A stretch of DNA of 64,000 nucleotides from Kingdonia uniflora (lineage: Eukaryota; Streptophyta; Magnoliopsida; Ranunculales; Circaeasteraceae): positions 59,831 through 123,830 of the forward strand of contig JACGCM010000337.1 of assembly GCA_014058105.1 (NCBI GenBank). Reading direction: 5' to 3'. Below the pieces are notes generated by a model, which worked only from the letters and a program-made list of their open reading frames with translations, had not been told where the DNA came from and ran no database searches. A program made the translations under genes and the position numbers. This document shows, piece after piece, positions 44,801-52,795 of the stretch (position 1 is its first letter; each line of letters starts with the position of its first letter).

Positions 44801-46706
44801 AGGGAGCTTGCTAGACTCCCTAGAGAGTTTTGCAACGAAGACCTAAATGAATTATAAGGTGAAACAGGATGAACCATACCCTTGCTCACAAAGTCACAAT
44901 CAACCCAGAGGTGTTGACCTCCAAGGTTAAATGCAAGATCTACTGGCACAAGTATAGTACGTTAGTTGATGAATAGGAGGTCTTGAAGGGCAGGTGAATC
45001 CTTACTTATAAGAAGAACTGATGCACGGGGGCAGAAAGAATCTTGGACATCAGAGAAATTAATATGGAGGAGGGCAACAAATCCGAATATAAACAACTAA
45101 GTTGAAAACGCAAAAGCCATGATAGCTGGTGTTTTGGGAGGAAAATAAATGTAAGGTTCACTACTAATATGGTTTGTGATAAGCAACCGTAGATAATGCC
45201 AATGGCAACTCAATCCATGTCCAAATATCAAACTCAACCCATAGATGCCAAATAGTATCTGTTTGCGATAAGAACATTAACTTATTATAACCTCCTATTG
45301 AACACTCCCAAGTATTTCTTACGCATTGTCTTAAAACTCAACACGATTATCCACTATTAAGTGTCGTCGACACCCCACTCAACATTCCTTCAATGTTAGA
45401 CCTCCCTCTCTGATTTTTCATTGGAGTAAGATGCTTATCAATTAGGAGACGTAAAGATTTTCTAGCAACATTTCCAATATTGAACACCTATTTAGAATCG
45501 GCAAAGAGATCCCAATGACTACTATGAAAACGAGAAAATAGAATCGATCCTAACTAATACTGAAAAAGGAAGTGGATCAAAGACAAATCTAAATGAGAAG
45601 AACTTGAAATGGTTTGACAGTCCTCCCTAAACCAAGACATAGGATTTCTATCCATATTATATTTTCCATGAGCTAACTAGAATTTGGCTTAGTTCAATTT
45701 TGGTTCAATTATTTGCCATCTGGACATTATGGACCTGCCCTATGGAGAGATAGTAGAAATGTTGTTTATGTTACGATTTATGTTTTTAGATAGAACTAGA
45801 CTGCCAAGACTTAAAAACAGCACCAAGAAACGTTACGAATCCCCTTACAATGTTGTTTTTCATTAACCCTTACTTCACATAACATAGACCTTTTCTGCTT
45901 CATGGGCATCTAACCACTTAACATTTCTTGAGGATTGCAAACCCATAAAAGCAGTTCTTAAGTGGTTTGGCACCAAAGAATTTAGTCTTCCAATAAGCAA
46001 AAGACAATTATATCAGTATGAAGTAAGTGTTACTAAAGATTAACATTATAGCGGAAATGATAAGTTTGCTTCGGCATCCTATAATCTATCTTGGTAGTTA
46101 TGTCAAATGTGTCTTGTGAATCAATTTTTACAGAATCGTTCTACAATCGATAAATTGAACTCTAATCAACCTATTTCCATAATCCATATTAAATGAAAAA
46201 CTTCAAAAAATCCCAGTAAAGGTCACTGAATATCAAGATCCGTAAATTAAATGACAAAGCTAATTAAAGTCTAAACATTTCATTTTCTCATTTAATCTAA
46301 CTGAAAACATAAATCAAAACCATATTATAGGAAACCCCATAAATCAAATGCAAATCTAATAACAGATTTTTACGCACCTGTGCCAATCAAGGCCAAGAAC
46401 AGCAGTCACAAACCGCACTGATATACACTCAAAGAGAAGCGTCGAAAGCATAAAAATCAACGAAGCAACAAACCCCTTCACACATCGAATCTCAAGACTC
46501 CAATGCTTGTAAAACCAACAACCCCGGATCACAATTGCAACACCAATTACCCCCACAAGAGAGTTCCGCAGTTGAACGTGCCAAAAGGGTGAAACATTTC
46601 TAAGGTAATCGATTGTTACGTATAAGAGAGCAACAATGCCAAGGCCATTGTTCTTCACCATTGTTGCTAATGAAGAAGATCTTTGAGTTCTCTCATTGTT
46701 TGCCAT
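20464..46706 (-). CDS. Sphingomyelin-synthase-like (PAP2_C-type) multi-pass membrane protein, four exons
   Basis: Exons 46706-46378, 30145-29749, 29016-28826 and 20856-20464 join with GT-AG borders into about 436 codons. It begins [10 protein letters not shown]. Exon 1 has hydrophobic segments, including [11 protein letters not shown] and [14 protein letters not shown]. Exon 3 has [12 protein letters not shown] and exon 4 has [11 protein letters not shown]. These are the two motifs carrying the His, His and Asp of the lipid phosphatase/sphingomyelin synthase catalytic triad. Exon 4 ends in a cytosolic helix and a C-terminal membrane segment. It resembles the plant 'sphingomyelin synthetase family' proteins. 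The plant substrate is not known from sequence. A one-base frame break lies in exon 2 (about 29996-30000). Intron 1 (16.2 kb) and intron 3 (8.0 kb) are filled with retrotransposons. Whether the locus is expressed cannot be told here. Confidence 0.85.
20857..21330 (-). other. Start-proximal part of intron 3
   Basis: Intron sequence between exon 4 and the copia element. A 66-codon minus-strand frame at 21047-21247 has a protein-like segment ([20 protein letters not shown]) that I do not recognise. It has no place in the host protein. It may be a captured exon or chance. Confidence 0.3.
21331..21596 (+). repeat. 5' LTR of the intron-3 copia element (266 bp)
   Basis: TGTTAGAAG... ends ...CCCAACA. 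A TATATATAT box lies at about 21465-21475. The following bases CGTTATCAGCACGC form the usual copia primer-binding region. Confidence 0.9.
21597..23440 (+). other. Long untranslated leader of the intron-3 copia element
   Basis: 1.84 kb between the LTR and gag. It contains a GC-rich island (about 22060-22500) with many CACGTG boxes and ACCGGT-type repeats, then AT-rich sequence. A 111-codon frame at 21795-22130 ([14 protein letters not shown]) has no recognisable domain. No conserved product is seen. Confidence 0.5.
22070..22420. repeat. Array of CACGTG (G-box) motifs
   Basis: The palindromic hexamer CACGTG occurs about nine times in 350 bp, in contexts such as GACACGTGGCAG and GGCACGTGTC. It comes with GTGTGTGACACGTG repeats at 22289 and 22315. 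G-box cores bind bHLH and bZIP factors in plants. Whether these act is inference. Confidence 0.6.
23441..24425 (+). pseudogene. copia gag with CCHC zinc knuckle
   Basis: ATG at 23441 opens [11 protein letters not shown] one-base change near 23505 shifts the frame into [10 protein letters not shown]. The Gag helical core ([27 protein letters not shown]) follows. A TAG at 23946-23948 interrupts it, and the knuckle [14 protein letters not shown] lies at about 24226-24267. The stop is at 24423-24425. The knuckle binds element RNA during packaging. Confidence 0.85.
24495..25589 (+). pseudogene. copia pol, part 1: protease and integrase N-terminal half
   Basis: The frame contains DSGTT at 24720-24734, the catalytic Asp of the aspartic protease. 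The GAG-pre-integrase zinc-binding block follows ([10 protein letters not shown], later [10 protein letters not shown]), then the integrase core start ([28 protein letters not shown]). The frame is lost at about 25575-25589 inside the integrase core. The first 50 codons (24495-24650) are hydrophobic and probably untranslated sequence. Confidence 0.85.
25574..27622 (+). pseudogene. copia pol, part 2: integrase C-terminal half and reverse transcriptase
   Basis: It continues the integrase core ([16 protein letters not shown]) and its basic tail with a [10 protein letters not shown] patch (about 26285-26314). Reverse transcriptase follows: [25 protein letters not shown], and the active site YADD at 27203-27214. 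The frame ends at a TAG (27620-27622) just before RNase H. Translation of the next codons continues the conserved protein, so this stop is a single disabling change. Confidence 0.9.
27623..28231 (+). pseudogene. copia pol, part 3: RNase H
   Basis: In the same frame as reverse transcriptase: [10 protein letters not shown], the block [23 protein letters not shown] and [11 protein letters not shown]. These are the copia RNase H motifs with their acidic residues. The stop is at 28229-28231. A 230-bp untranslated stretch then leads to the polypurine tract. Confidence 0.88.
28453..28722 (+). repeat. Polypurine tract and 3' LTR of the intron-3 copia element
   Basis: CCGAAGGGGGAG directly precedes the LTR start TGTTAG at 28466. 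The LTR (257 bp) ends CCCAACA at 28722 and is followed by ATTAA. Confidence 0.9.
28826..29016 (-). CDS. Exon 3 of the sphingomyelin-synthase-like gene
   Basis: Acceptor CTCAG/CT at 29017, donor ACG/GTACG at 28825. The exon encodes [14 protein letters not shown], then [20 protein letters not shown] and GH with the first catalytic His, and ends MAWT. It is the most conserved exon. Confidence 0.9.
29017..29748 (-). other. Intron 2
   Basis: 732 bp with GTATGT donor and CAG acceptor. No repeat or coding signal is recognised. Confidence 0.7.
29749..30145 (-). CDS. Exon 2 of the sphingomyelin-synthase-like gene, with a frame break
   Basis: The acceptor TTTCACAG precedes AGCGACACAT. The exon encodes [15 protein letters not shown] and [19 protein letters not shown]. 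After one missing base near 29996-30000 it continues in another frame with [20 protein letters not shown] and a [11 protein letters not shown] segment. Both halves are clearly the same protein. The donor is TATG/GTATGT. A stop or frameshifted tail results if the base is truly absent. Confidence 0.85.
30146..31273 (-). other. Intron 1, exon-2-proximal part
   Basis: 1.1 kb of AT-rich intron before LARD B. No element ends, RNA gene or coding signal is recognised. The plus-strand frames here overlap exon 2 or are low complexity. Confidence 0.6.
31550..32101 (-). mobile_element. Solo LTR of the 1-2534 gypsy family, nested in the LARD B LTR
   Basis: 552 bp with ends TGATCC...GGATTA on the minus strand. 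CAAAT occurs at 31545-31549 and 32102-32106, an exact target duplication. Removing the insert and one CAAAT restores the LARD LTR as seen intact at 34142-34410. It contains the same TTCGAA-rich region and a TATA-type box (minus strand, around 31748) as the LTR at 2038-2534. The interior was lost by LTR-LTR recombination. Confidence 0.9.
32116..34141 (-). other. Interior of LARD B
   Basis: Non-coding. At 32400-32900 it has repeated CACTCGAGG-type motifs and three diverged copies of a TTCACCCGATTCAAAG phrase. At 34050-34095 there is a CGG-rich stretch. No frame resembles a retroelement protein. It matches LARD A 2535-3454 and 18783-19684 in the same order. Confidence 0.65.
34142..34410 (-). repeat. 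Right (5') LTR of LARD B (269 bp)
   Basis: It starts TGTAGAAATAAATAAG and ends ACTCCAACA. It is nearly identical to the left LTR after removal of the solo LTR. The left copy has an extra GATTAGAAATTGATAAT duplication. Confidence 0.85.
34416..35266 (-). other. Intron 1, between LARD B and the duplicated host segment
   Basis: 850 bp, AT-rich. No coding, RNA or element-end signal is recognised. Confidence 0.55.
35267..35871. repeat. Direct repeat A (about 605 bp), left copy
   Basis: It runs from GTCTCCTTAAAAGGG to TACAAGAATCAA and abuts a copia LTR that lacks its first 14 or so bases. The same sequence recurs at 42178-42780 directly after the copia 3' LTR. Differences by eye are few: small indels plus scattered substitutions. 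Confidence 0.85.
35872..36763 (+). repeat. 5' LTR of the second copia element, truncated at its start
   Basis: It contains a TATA box (CCTATAAATACC, about 36071-36082). Near its end is a 52-bp unit (TTCGAAGTTACTGTAGC ... TGTCTCTGTAGCTGTTA) present one more time than in the 3' LTR. Frames inside it recur in the other LTR and are not genes. Confidence 0.88.
36764..37790 (+). pseudogene. Leader and gag of the second copia element
   Basis: The Gag frame is open from about 36809 ([20 protein letters not shown]) to a stop at 37004-37006. It resumes with [14 protein letters not shown], and after a break near 37220 continues in 37237-37671. The basic tail and a knuckle CFNCNKPGH (about 37640-37666) end it. 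The last Cys of the knuckle is in another frame. The start appears to be GTG at 36809, so the true start may have been lost. Gag builds the particle. Confidence 0.8.
37775..38830 (+). pseudogene. Protease and integrase of the second copia element
   Basis: DSGAS at 37781-37795 is the protease active site, directly after an in-frame TGA (37772-37774). The zinc-binding block is WHSRLCHVN ... CQSCSQAK (about 38160-38278). The integrase core has [21 protein letters not shown] and [17 protein letters not shown] at 38621-38623 cuts the frame. The remainder ([15 protein letters not shown]) continues in frame after it. Confidence 0.85.
38831..40230 (+). pseudogene. Integrase tail and reverse transcriptase of the second copia element
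   Basis: The linker ([10 protein letters not shown]) is followed by [17 protein letters not shown] lies at 39302-39304. Reverse transcriptase follows: [28 protein letters not shown], then a frame break near 39555. A TAG lies at 39679-39681. The active site YIDD is at 39793-39804. The thumb contains [13 protein letters not shown]. Confidence 0.85.
40231..40771 (+). pseudogene. RNase H of the second copia element
   Basis: GFTDADWNS, the block [19 protein letters not shown], and IHSNSTTAI followed by a TAG at 40555-40557, then [11 protein letters not shown] and [11 protein letters not shown] to a TGA at 40769-40771. The acidic motif positions are kept. Confidence 0.85.
40772..41321 (+). other. 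3' untranslated region and polypurine tract of the second copia element
   Basis: 550 bp without coding signal. The last bases (AAAAGTGGGGGAC, about 41309-41321) are the polypurine tract before the LTR start TGTTGG. Confidence 0.65.
41322..42177 (+). repeat. 3' LTR of the second copia element (856 bp), full length
   Basis: TGTTGG...CCACA. It matches 35872-36763 closely apart from the missing start in the left copy and one fewer 52-bp unit in this one. Confidence 0.9.
42178..42780. repeat. Direct repeat A, right copy
   Basis: It starts GTCTCCTTAAAAGGG directly after the 3' LTR and ends TATAAGAATCAA. It then runs on into unique sequence (CGAGTCTACG), which is the continuation expected of the original host locus. 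Confidence 0.85.
42781..46377 (-). other. Intron 1, exon-1-proximal part
   Basis: 3.6 kb, AT-rich. Around 44150-44170 a TTTTGGGGGCGTGACA phrase looks like a polypurine tract next to a gypsy LTR start, so a decayed gypsy fragment may lie at about 42.8-44.2 kb. I cannot delimit it. No coding or RNA signal is recognised in 44.2-46.3 kb. Confidence 0.4.
46378..46706 (-). CDS. Exon 1 of the sphingomyelin-synthase-like gene
   Basis: ATG at 46706-46704 ([10 protein letters not shown]). It encodes [20 protein letters not shown] and a second hydrophobic region ([20 protein letters not shown]), and ends VLGLDWH plus two bases. Donor CACAG/GTGCG. It joins exon 2 in phase. Confidence 0.88.
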
Positions 46707-47135
46707 GAAATCGAGAATTAGAAACGACCCAAATAGTCAAATCACTTCAATTACAAAACCCATAGCTCAGAAACAGCTGATTTGTAGGAAATCTTTGATT
46801 TTGATTTTAGTTGGTTCTTTGAAGTTGACGTTTTTTTCCCGGTCATACAAAAAAACAGTTAATTCTTCTCACTCGTATAACTGTTTTGCGGAATTTCTGT
46901 AAAGTGGTAAGAAAAAGTAAGTCACTGTTAATAACATCTCTTGGGTTTATTTGCGAGCAGAAACCAAAACTCACATTCTTTTTATTTCGCTTCTAGTCCC
47001 AAAAATTAGTGTGAGTTGCTGACTTGGACATGTCAGAACTCAACTAAGCGTCGGTGTTTATACTAAAATAAAAAATAAAAAAACGAGTGTGACAGATTTG
47101 TGAATACCGTACAGTGTTTTAAATTTTGCACAATT
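46707..47135 (-). promoter_or_regulatory. Probable promoter and 5' UTR of the sphingomyelin-synthase-like gene
   Basis: This region lies between the start codon and the TAGGGCTG-ended element. No firm TATA box or motif cluster can be singled out. It is assigned by position only. Confidence 0.4.
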
Positions 47136-47607
47136 TAGGGCTGTACACAAAACCGATGAACCTGTAAACCCAATCCAGACCGACCCGACCCGGCTAGTTC
47201 GGTCCGGTTCGGTTTCAGTTATAATTTCAGAACCCGGATCTCATCGGTTTGGGTTTGGTTTAGACCTTGAAAGACCCGACCAAACCCAAACCGATTTTTA
47301 TTTTATAAAGTATAGCTTTTATGTTATAAACTAATTTTATGTTACCCTAGCCTCTCTTCTCTCAAGCCTCAACTTAGCCGATCTCTCTCTCTCTCTCTCT
47401 CAAATTTTGCTCATGAGGTTCATCACACAACAACGGCTTGTGATCTTCATGATGCTCGTGATTGTTAAGCTAGGGTTTATCACACAATAACAACAACGGC
47501 TTGCACAATGTAATCTCTCTCTCACAGCTTGTGATGCTCATGATTTTCAAGATAGAGATGAATATGCTCGTGATTGTCAAGCTAGGGTTTACGAAATCGA
47601 TGAATAT

Positions 47608-50600
47608 CACTACACCAAAATTAAGCAATTACCAATCTATTTTGGAAATTGCCACGGATTTGATCCCTAGTATACTTGAAACGGACATATTCCGTGGCAA
47701 ATTGGGGAAGTATCCGTGGTAATTCTAATTTTTTTTTACTTCAACTCAAACGTTTGAATTGGCTTTTAAATATAGCAGCTGCAAGCATCTCCAACAAAGC
47801 AAACTTAAGGTTTTCAATTTCACCATTTTCGGTTTCTCAATCGATTTTAGATTTTAGATTTCTTAATCAATTTTGCAATTTATGAAGATTCGTTGATTTT
47901 CCCATTGCGTATTATTATACTCGATCTGCAAGTAACTCTCACAATCTCAAACCTTAAGTCTCTTGTGATCTCGTTCTTGAGTGCAGATTTGATCTGAAGT
48001 TAGAGTTTTGAAGGATCTTGGAGGCTATGTTGTTGCATCGTAGTTGCATCTGAGATGAAATTTAAATCTTGGATATCCAATTTTTTAGTTCTTCTGATCT
48101 TGAAAGATTGGATTTCATTTCATTGTTGTTACTTGATATTGAGTGATTTCATGATTTTTTAATTTAGCATCGTTTGATTCCTGATTGTACTGTTTGATCC
48201 TTCTGTGATAATGTATGATGTACGTTCAGGAAAGCTAGAGTTGAAGCAATTAGAATAGAAGATTTTGAGTGATGGTATAACCTCTGGTGATCACAAATCT
48301 TACTCAGCCAAAGCATTTCATACGCAATGGTACACATTATTCTCTCATTTATGCTCTTTAGGTATCTTTGGTTTGCTCAATCTATTTCTAATTTTTGATA
48401 TTTAGGGTGTTTTTTTAGAAACTCATGAAAAATCACATGCTGCTTGGCATTTCAGATCCTCGTCAGTAGCGCTCTAAGTAACTATTGTTATTTTTTCTTT
48501 CACTTTAAGTGAATCTGAGTTATGGCGTGATTCACATTTGTTTATTGATTGGTTTGTGCAATGTAGAACTTGAAAATAGATAGTGATTCTTACGCATCGT
48601 GCATCGTGGATGTTGCACCCCAAGGGGCAAAAATGATGCTTACTTGTCCCTTTTATTCTTACTTTTTTTTTTGTTGATTAGGTTCTTGGGCATGTGTTTG
48701 ATTACTCGAGTTGCGGATCATGTTCGTGTAGGAATGCAGTTTAACCCATTTGTGAAGTGAGAGGATAAGGTACACAATTTGTAATGTACGATATCTTTTA
48801 ATGTGTCGTCCATCCTTATGGAACCACGCTTTCATTTTTGAGAGTTTTCATAGACTTTGATCTTTGTAAAGCAAGTCATCTCCTTTCGAGACCCGTGTCA
48901 TCTTTGAGCTCCTCTTTAGCCTTTATAAAATCTAGACCAGATCAAGACTGGTGGAAAACCAATTTTATCAAACTTTAAAATCCTGCCATAAACCAAAAAG
49001 AAAATATTTGAATTTTGAAAGGTTGAACCAACCATGATCTCCTTCGTTATTGAAATTTCTAGATTTCCCTTTCTGCTTTTGCCACAATCACACAAACAGG
49101 AATTGCGCAGTTATTCAAATCAATGTCCCCGCCTAAAACTGTAACAACCTTAAATAAACCGAAGAACTGAAATAAAGATGTTAATTATTAGCCTTCTTCC
49201 AAATTTAATGAAGTACACTTTATATGATGATGAAACAGTCGAAGTTTATATATGCTCTTTTAACCAATATTAGGACATGTTTTACGTTATCCTTTTCAAA
49301 GGTACCCTTGATAAAACAACTCTTTGATTTTCTACAGGTTCCACAAAGAGAAGCGTTCTTTTTATGCCCCAAAAACTGGGGGGGCGCTATGATGGAATTT
49401 ACAGGAAAATGTTGGCGCAAAATTAGAATTTTGGTGTGGTATCATTCTTATTTGCTTCTAATCAAATATATTTTACCTAGCCATTATGTCCTGTTGTATT
49501 TACTGGAAAGTAGTTTCTGATGAGAATATCACATATCTGGGGTTTAAGGTTTGCAGATATATATTTGCCCGTTGTGACAATGAACCCGCACCATGGACAA
49601 GGTTTGTATTTTGTAACTTTGTTTAAATTTAAGAGTCCCAAATATATTATATAACTAATAATTAATTTATATTATGTTTCTTGGTTGCAGCGATAAACAT
49701 GGGGATTGCCCAAGACCTTTGCCCCTGATTAAAGAGCTAAATAAGGCAACTGATATCACAAACAGGAAGAACGTCCCTTCTTGGGATTACGAAGTGAGTT
49801 AATGCAATTTCTTTTTACTTGCACATCATAAGTGGAAACTGGTTGTTGAATATTGTGTAATGGATGAGTATATTTTGAGTAATGTGATATACTTGAGATT
49901 GTATTTATAGTAAAATAGAATCTCATTATATAGTTGTTGTGGCATATCCCATAAGGATTGGACCTAATCAAACAACTCATACAAATGAGAGTAAAGAAAT
50001 ATTGAAGAGTAAACTAATCACATAGCACAACACAAGGTTTTTTGTTAAAATTTAGCAAAAAGTGGGAAAAGAGCTCGTGTCTTCTTTAAAAAAGAGACAG
50101 CAATAAGTTACATCATTCCCTTACTTTTTCTGAAAGAACTGGTCTATTTGAACTCCTTAAATCTTGATTTAAGATCAGCCTACTAAAGAAATATATCAAA
50201 AAATCCTTTGAGCTTAACACACTCCCCAAATGAAATCACAAATGACTGGGGCAATCCTGTACCATATGGAGGACTCTCCTGCCTCCAACCCCTGTCTACT
50301 ATTCCACAGCATACCACCAAAAATTATACCTAATAATTTGAGCTTACTTAACATGAATGAAACTTGGTTACAAGAGCATAAAACACTACTCTCATGGCAG
50401 TAGAAAAACACCATTAGACGTTGTTCATTTTGTTTTCACCAAGCCATAATGACATGGTTATAGTATATGTACAATATATTTACTTACTAGTTTTATGTGC
50501 TAATGGATTAAAATTTGTGCCCAAGTCTGGAATTACTAAGTTGTAGGACTTGTAGGGTACTATCTTTCTACAAACTCGTCTATCCCATTCTAATAGACAT

Positions 50601-51264
50601 GTACGGCACAATAATCCGAGTTATCATTATGTATAGTATTGAAGGTAACATAAAAATAATTAACCTTCACATTTTTTTCTAGTTATATCCAACAATCTTA
50701 TGATATTTTGACCTATACTTTCTTTTGTAGGGGACGCATGGTAGGTCAAGTCGTTATGTGTTTCTCAGACTTTGTATGGGATGTGTCTACTATAAGGAAT
50801 CCTCTTTTAATTGTCAAGTAAGTTTGTAAGCACATTGAATTGAGCCTATGAATATTGAATGAATTTGTGTGTTTATGATTGTTGTATGAACTAGCGAGTT
50901 TATGATTGTTGTAAATGACTGTTTGATGAACGTACGAGTTTATGATTGTTGTATGAATTATGGTCTGATAATTTTTTTGATATATTTCTGATTTTTATTT
51001 TTTTTGAAAAAATGAAAAAAAAAATTGCCACAGACTTTTTTGGTGGTAAATAAATAACCACGGATTAAGATTGTGTCTTACCTTGTTTTATAACACGGTT
51101 TATATATGTAGTAATAAATTAACCACAGATTAAATCTATGGCAAAATAGTAGGTTAAGCTCGGATAAAGTTCGTGGCACAAACCTCCACCACAACCAAAA
51201 TCAGTGGCAAATAGCATTTTACCACAGATAGAGTCCATGGTATTTTGCTAAAATTGGTGTAGTG
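47608..51264 (+). mobile_element. CACTA (En/Spm) transposon, 3.66 kb, non-autonomous
   Basis: The left end is CACTACACCAAAATT and the right end is AAATTGGTGTAGTG, inverted. TAT at 47605-47607 and 51265-51267 is the 3-bp target duplication. Subterminal motifs of the CCACGGAT/ATCCGTGG type recur near both ends (47650-47725 and 51025-51240), as expected for transposase-binding sites. No transposase frame is present. Putative exons of unknown origin lie inside. Confidence 0.88.
49557..50817 (+). pseudogene. Putative captured gene fragment inside the CACTA element (three exons)
   Basis: Segments 49557-49601, 49691-49793 and 50731-50817 have AG acceptors and GT donors. They join in phase into 78 stop-free codons: YIFARCDNEPAPWTSD, then HGDCPRPLPLIKELNKAT, NVPSWDYEGTHGRSSRYVF, and a Cys-containing end. 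A fourth exon may start after TCTACAG at 49339. I do not recognise the source protein. Phase-compatible splice sites plus an open frame suggest a captured host gene rather than transposase. Confidence 0.5.
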
Positions 51265-51631
51265 TATGCTCGTGATTGTTAAGCTTGTGATTGTCAAAAT
51301 AGAGAGAGAGATGAAATTAGGGATTATTGATTCTCCAAAGTTTTCATTGGGAATTAATTAATGATTGAAAGTGTTTTCATTGAATTTGTTGGACTTGTTG
51401 AATTTATTGGATTTGGGGGCGAATTGGGGAAGAAATCGATTTCCCGGTTGGATTTGGGGTGAATTAGGGTATGATGTAAACCTGAGATTTGGGGTGAATT
51501 CGGTTCGGTTTCGACCCGGGTTTTGGAGCCAGCCGATTCGGGTTCAGGTATGAGAATTGAAGACCCGGTTGTTCAGGTTCAGATCTTATCCAGGCCCAAA
51601 CCCGGGCTGACCCGACCAATGAACAGCCCTA

Positions 51632-52024
51632 GTACATGCTTCAAAACACCGCACTGTTTCAAACTTTTAACCCAATTTCAGAAAATCAGTTTTCTCACTC
51701 AAAACTTCCCTCCCTCTCTCTCTCTCTGTAACTCTCATCAAACTTACCATCGATGCCACTTTAATCTCTCACTTTTTCTCATATTTGTTCAGGTGAGGCT
51801 GAGGCTTTTGCTTGTATGGAGTACACGATATAGTAGTGAGCTAACAGAACTGTGTATACCACAAAAAATAAATCAACAAGAGGCACTTTTACAAAAAATA
51901 AAATATTGTGATATACAAACAGTGAGCTAACAAAATTGTGATATACAAAAATTGGATAACCATGTATACTACCAATAACAATGAGGTAACAAAACTGTGA
52001 TATACAAACATTTGGTCGGCAACC
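51632..52024. repeat. Spacer with a degenerate tandem repeat
   Basis: TTGTGATATACAAA recurs at about 51906, 51937 and 51996 (second base A or C variants). Each is linked to GAG(C/G)TAACA(A/G)AA, giving two to four imperfect units within 51835-52015. A CT microsatellite lies at 51713-51728. Confidence 0.5.
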
Positions 52025-52471
52025 CTATTTGGTTGTCAAGAAACCAATAGCAATCATGTCATTCACTTTATACCTTTTTACATTGTGCTCTCTGAGTAAT
52101 GTCTTGAAGGTCATGTTCCTCACATCAAAATACCTAGTCAGTTGTTCTTTTGCAAAAGCCAGAGGAATTTCCAGATTTGCATGCCCATAGAAAACAGTAA
52201 AAACTGGAGGCATTGGTACATGAAACCTTGGAAACAAACGAACATAATGATTGTCTGCCTCTAAACCAAATCACCAGTACGTACTAGTATCCATAAGAAG
52301 GTTCTGGAACCTCTCCTCGTTCCACGTAGTATTTTTCTTACGTGCCCAAAAAAGGGGTAAGAATGTATATGCTTCAGTGTGGTTAATGAAGACCACAACC
52401 TTCTCATAGTAAGTGGATAGTAAATGCGTCATATGCCTATACTCCACATGTTGATGACCAAATGAACATGC

Positions 52472-52795
52472 CTACAACAAACGTTCATGCGCCTTCTCAT
52501 CGGCTGGAGTGAATTGTATGCCCAATGTTTGGTTGAAGATACTCTTCCAGAATATGGGGTCCTTACAGAGAAATGACTTTAACGATTTCATTATATCTGG
52601 GAATCCATGCAGGCTCTGGTGCTGAATCGTGGCAGAAACCCTAAAAGCATAATTGTTATCACTGATTTCGACGCCACGAACATCTATAAGATACTTCGCC
52701 CACGGTTGCAATAGAACTTCTTCTAACTTCTTTTTAGCCATATTCTCCCTCCTAGCAATGATAATATTTTTAAGGGTTAGCCGCGTGGAAACCAA
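52472..52795 (-). pseudogene. C-terminal exon of the PMD gene region, unrecognised domain
   Basis: 107 codons with basic entry (NIIIARRENMAKKKLEEVLL) and a folded-looking part (FPDIMKSLKSFLCKDPIFWK). The next minus-strand frame, at 52025-52237 (PRFHVPMPPVFTVFYGHANL), probably belongs to the same product after an intervening broken stretch. The family is not recognised. Confidence 0.4.

Larger units (their letters stand above)
47136..51631. mobile_element. hAT-like non-autonomous DNA element with a nested CACTA element
   Basis: Left end TAGGGCTGTACA and right end (reverse complement) TAGGGCTGTTCA match at 11 of 12 bases. Inward of both lie GGTTCGGGTTT and CCGACCCG-type repeats (47150-47290 and 51490-51620) that form long imperfect inverted arms. 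Without the CACTA insert it is about 0.84 kb and has no transposase. TAGGG-type ends suggest hAT. The 8-bp flanks (GCACAATT and GTACATGC) do not form a convincing target duplication, so the superfamily is tentative. Confidence 0.6.

Noticed and set aside
47128..51639. 8-bp hAT target duplication at the TAGGGCTG ends
   Set aside because: GCACAATT and GTACATGC agree at only about half their positions.
51365..51930. Two plus-strand frames of 62 and 135 codons
   Set aside because: They cover the GGTTCGGG-rich end of the hAT-like element and the spacer, with low-complexity peptides and no family motif.
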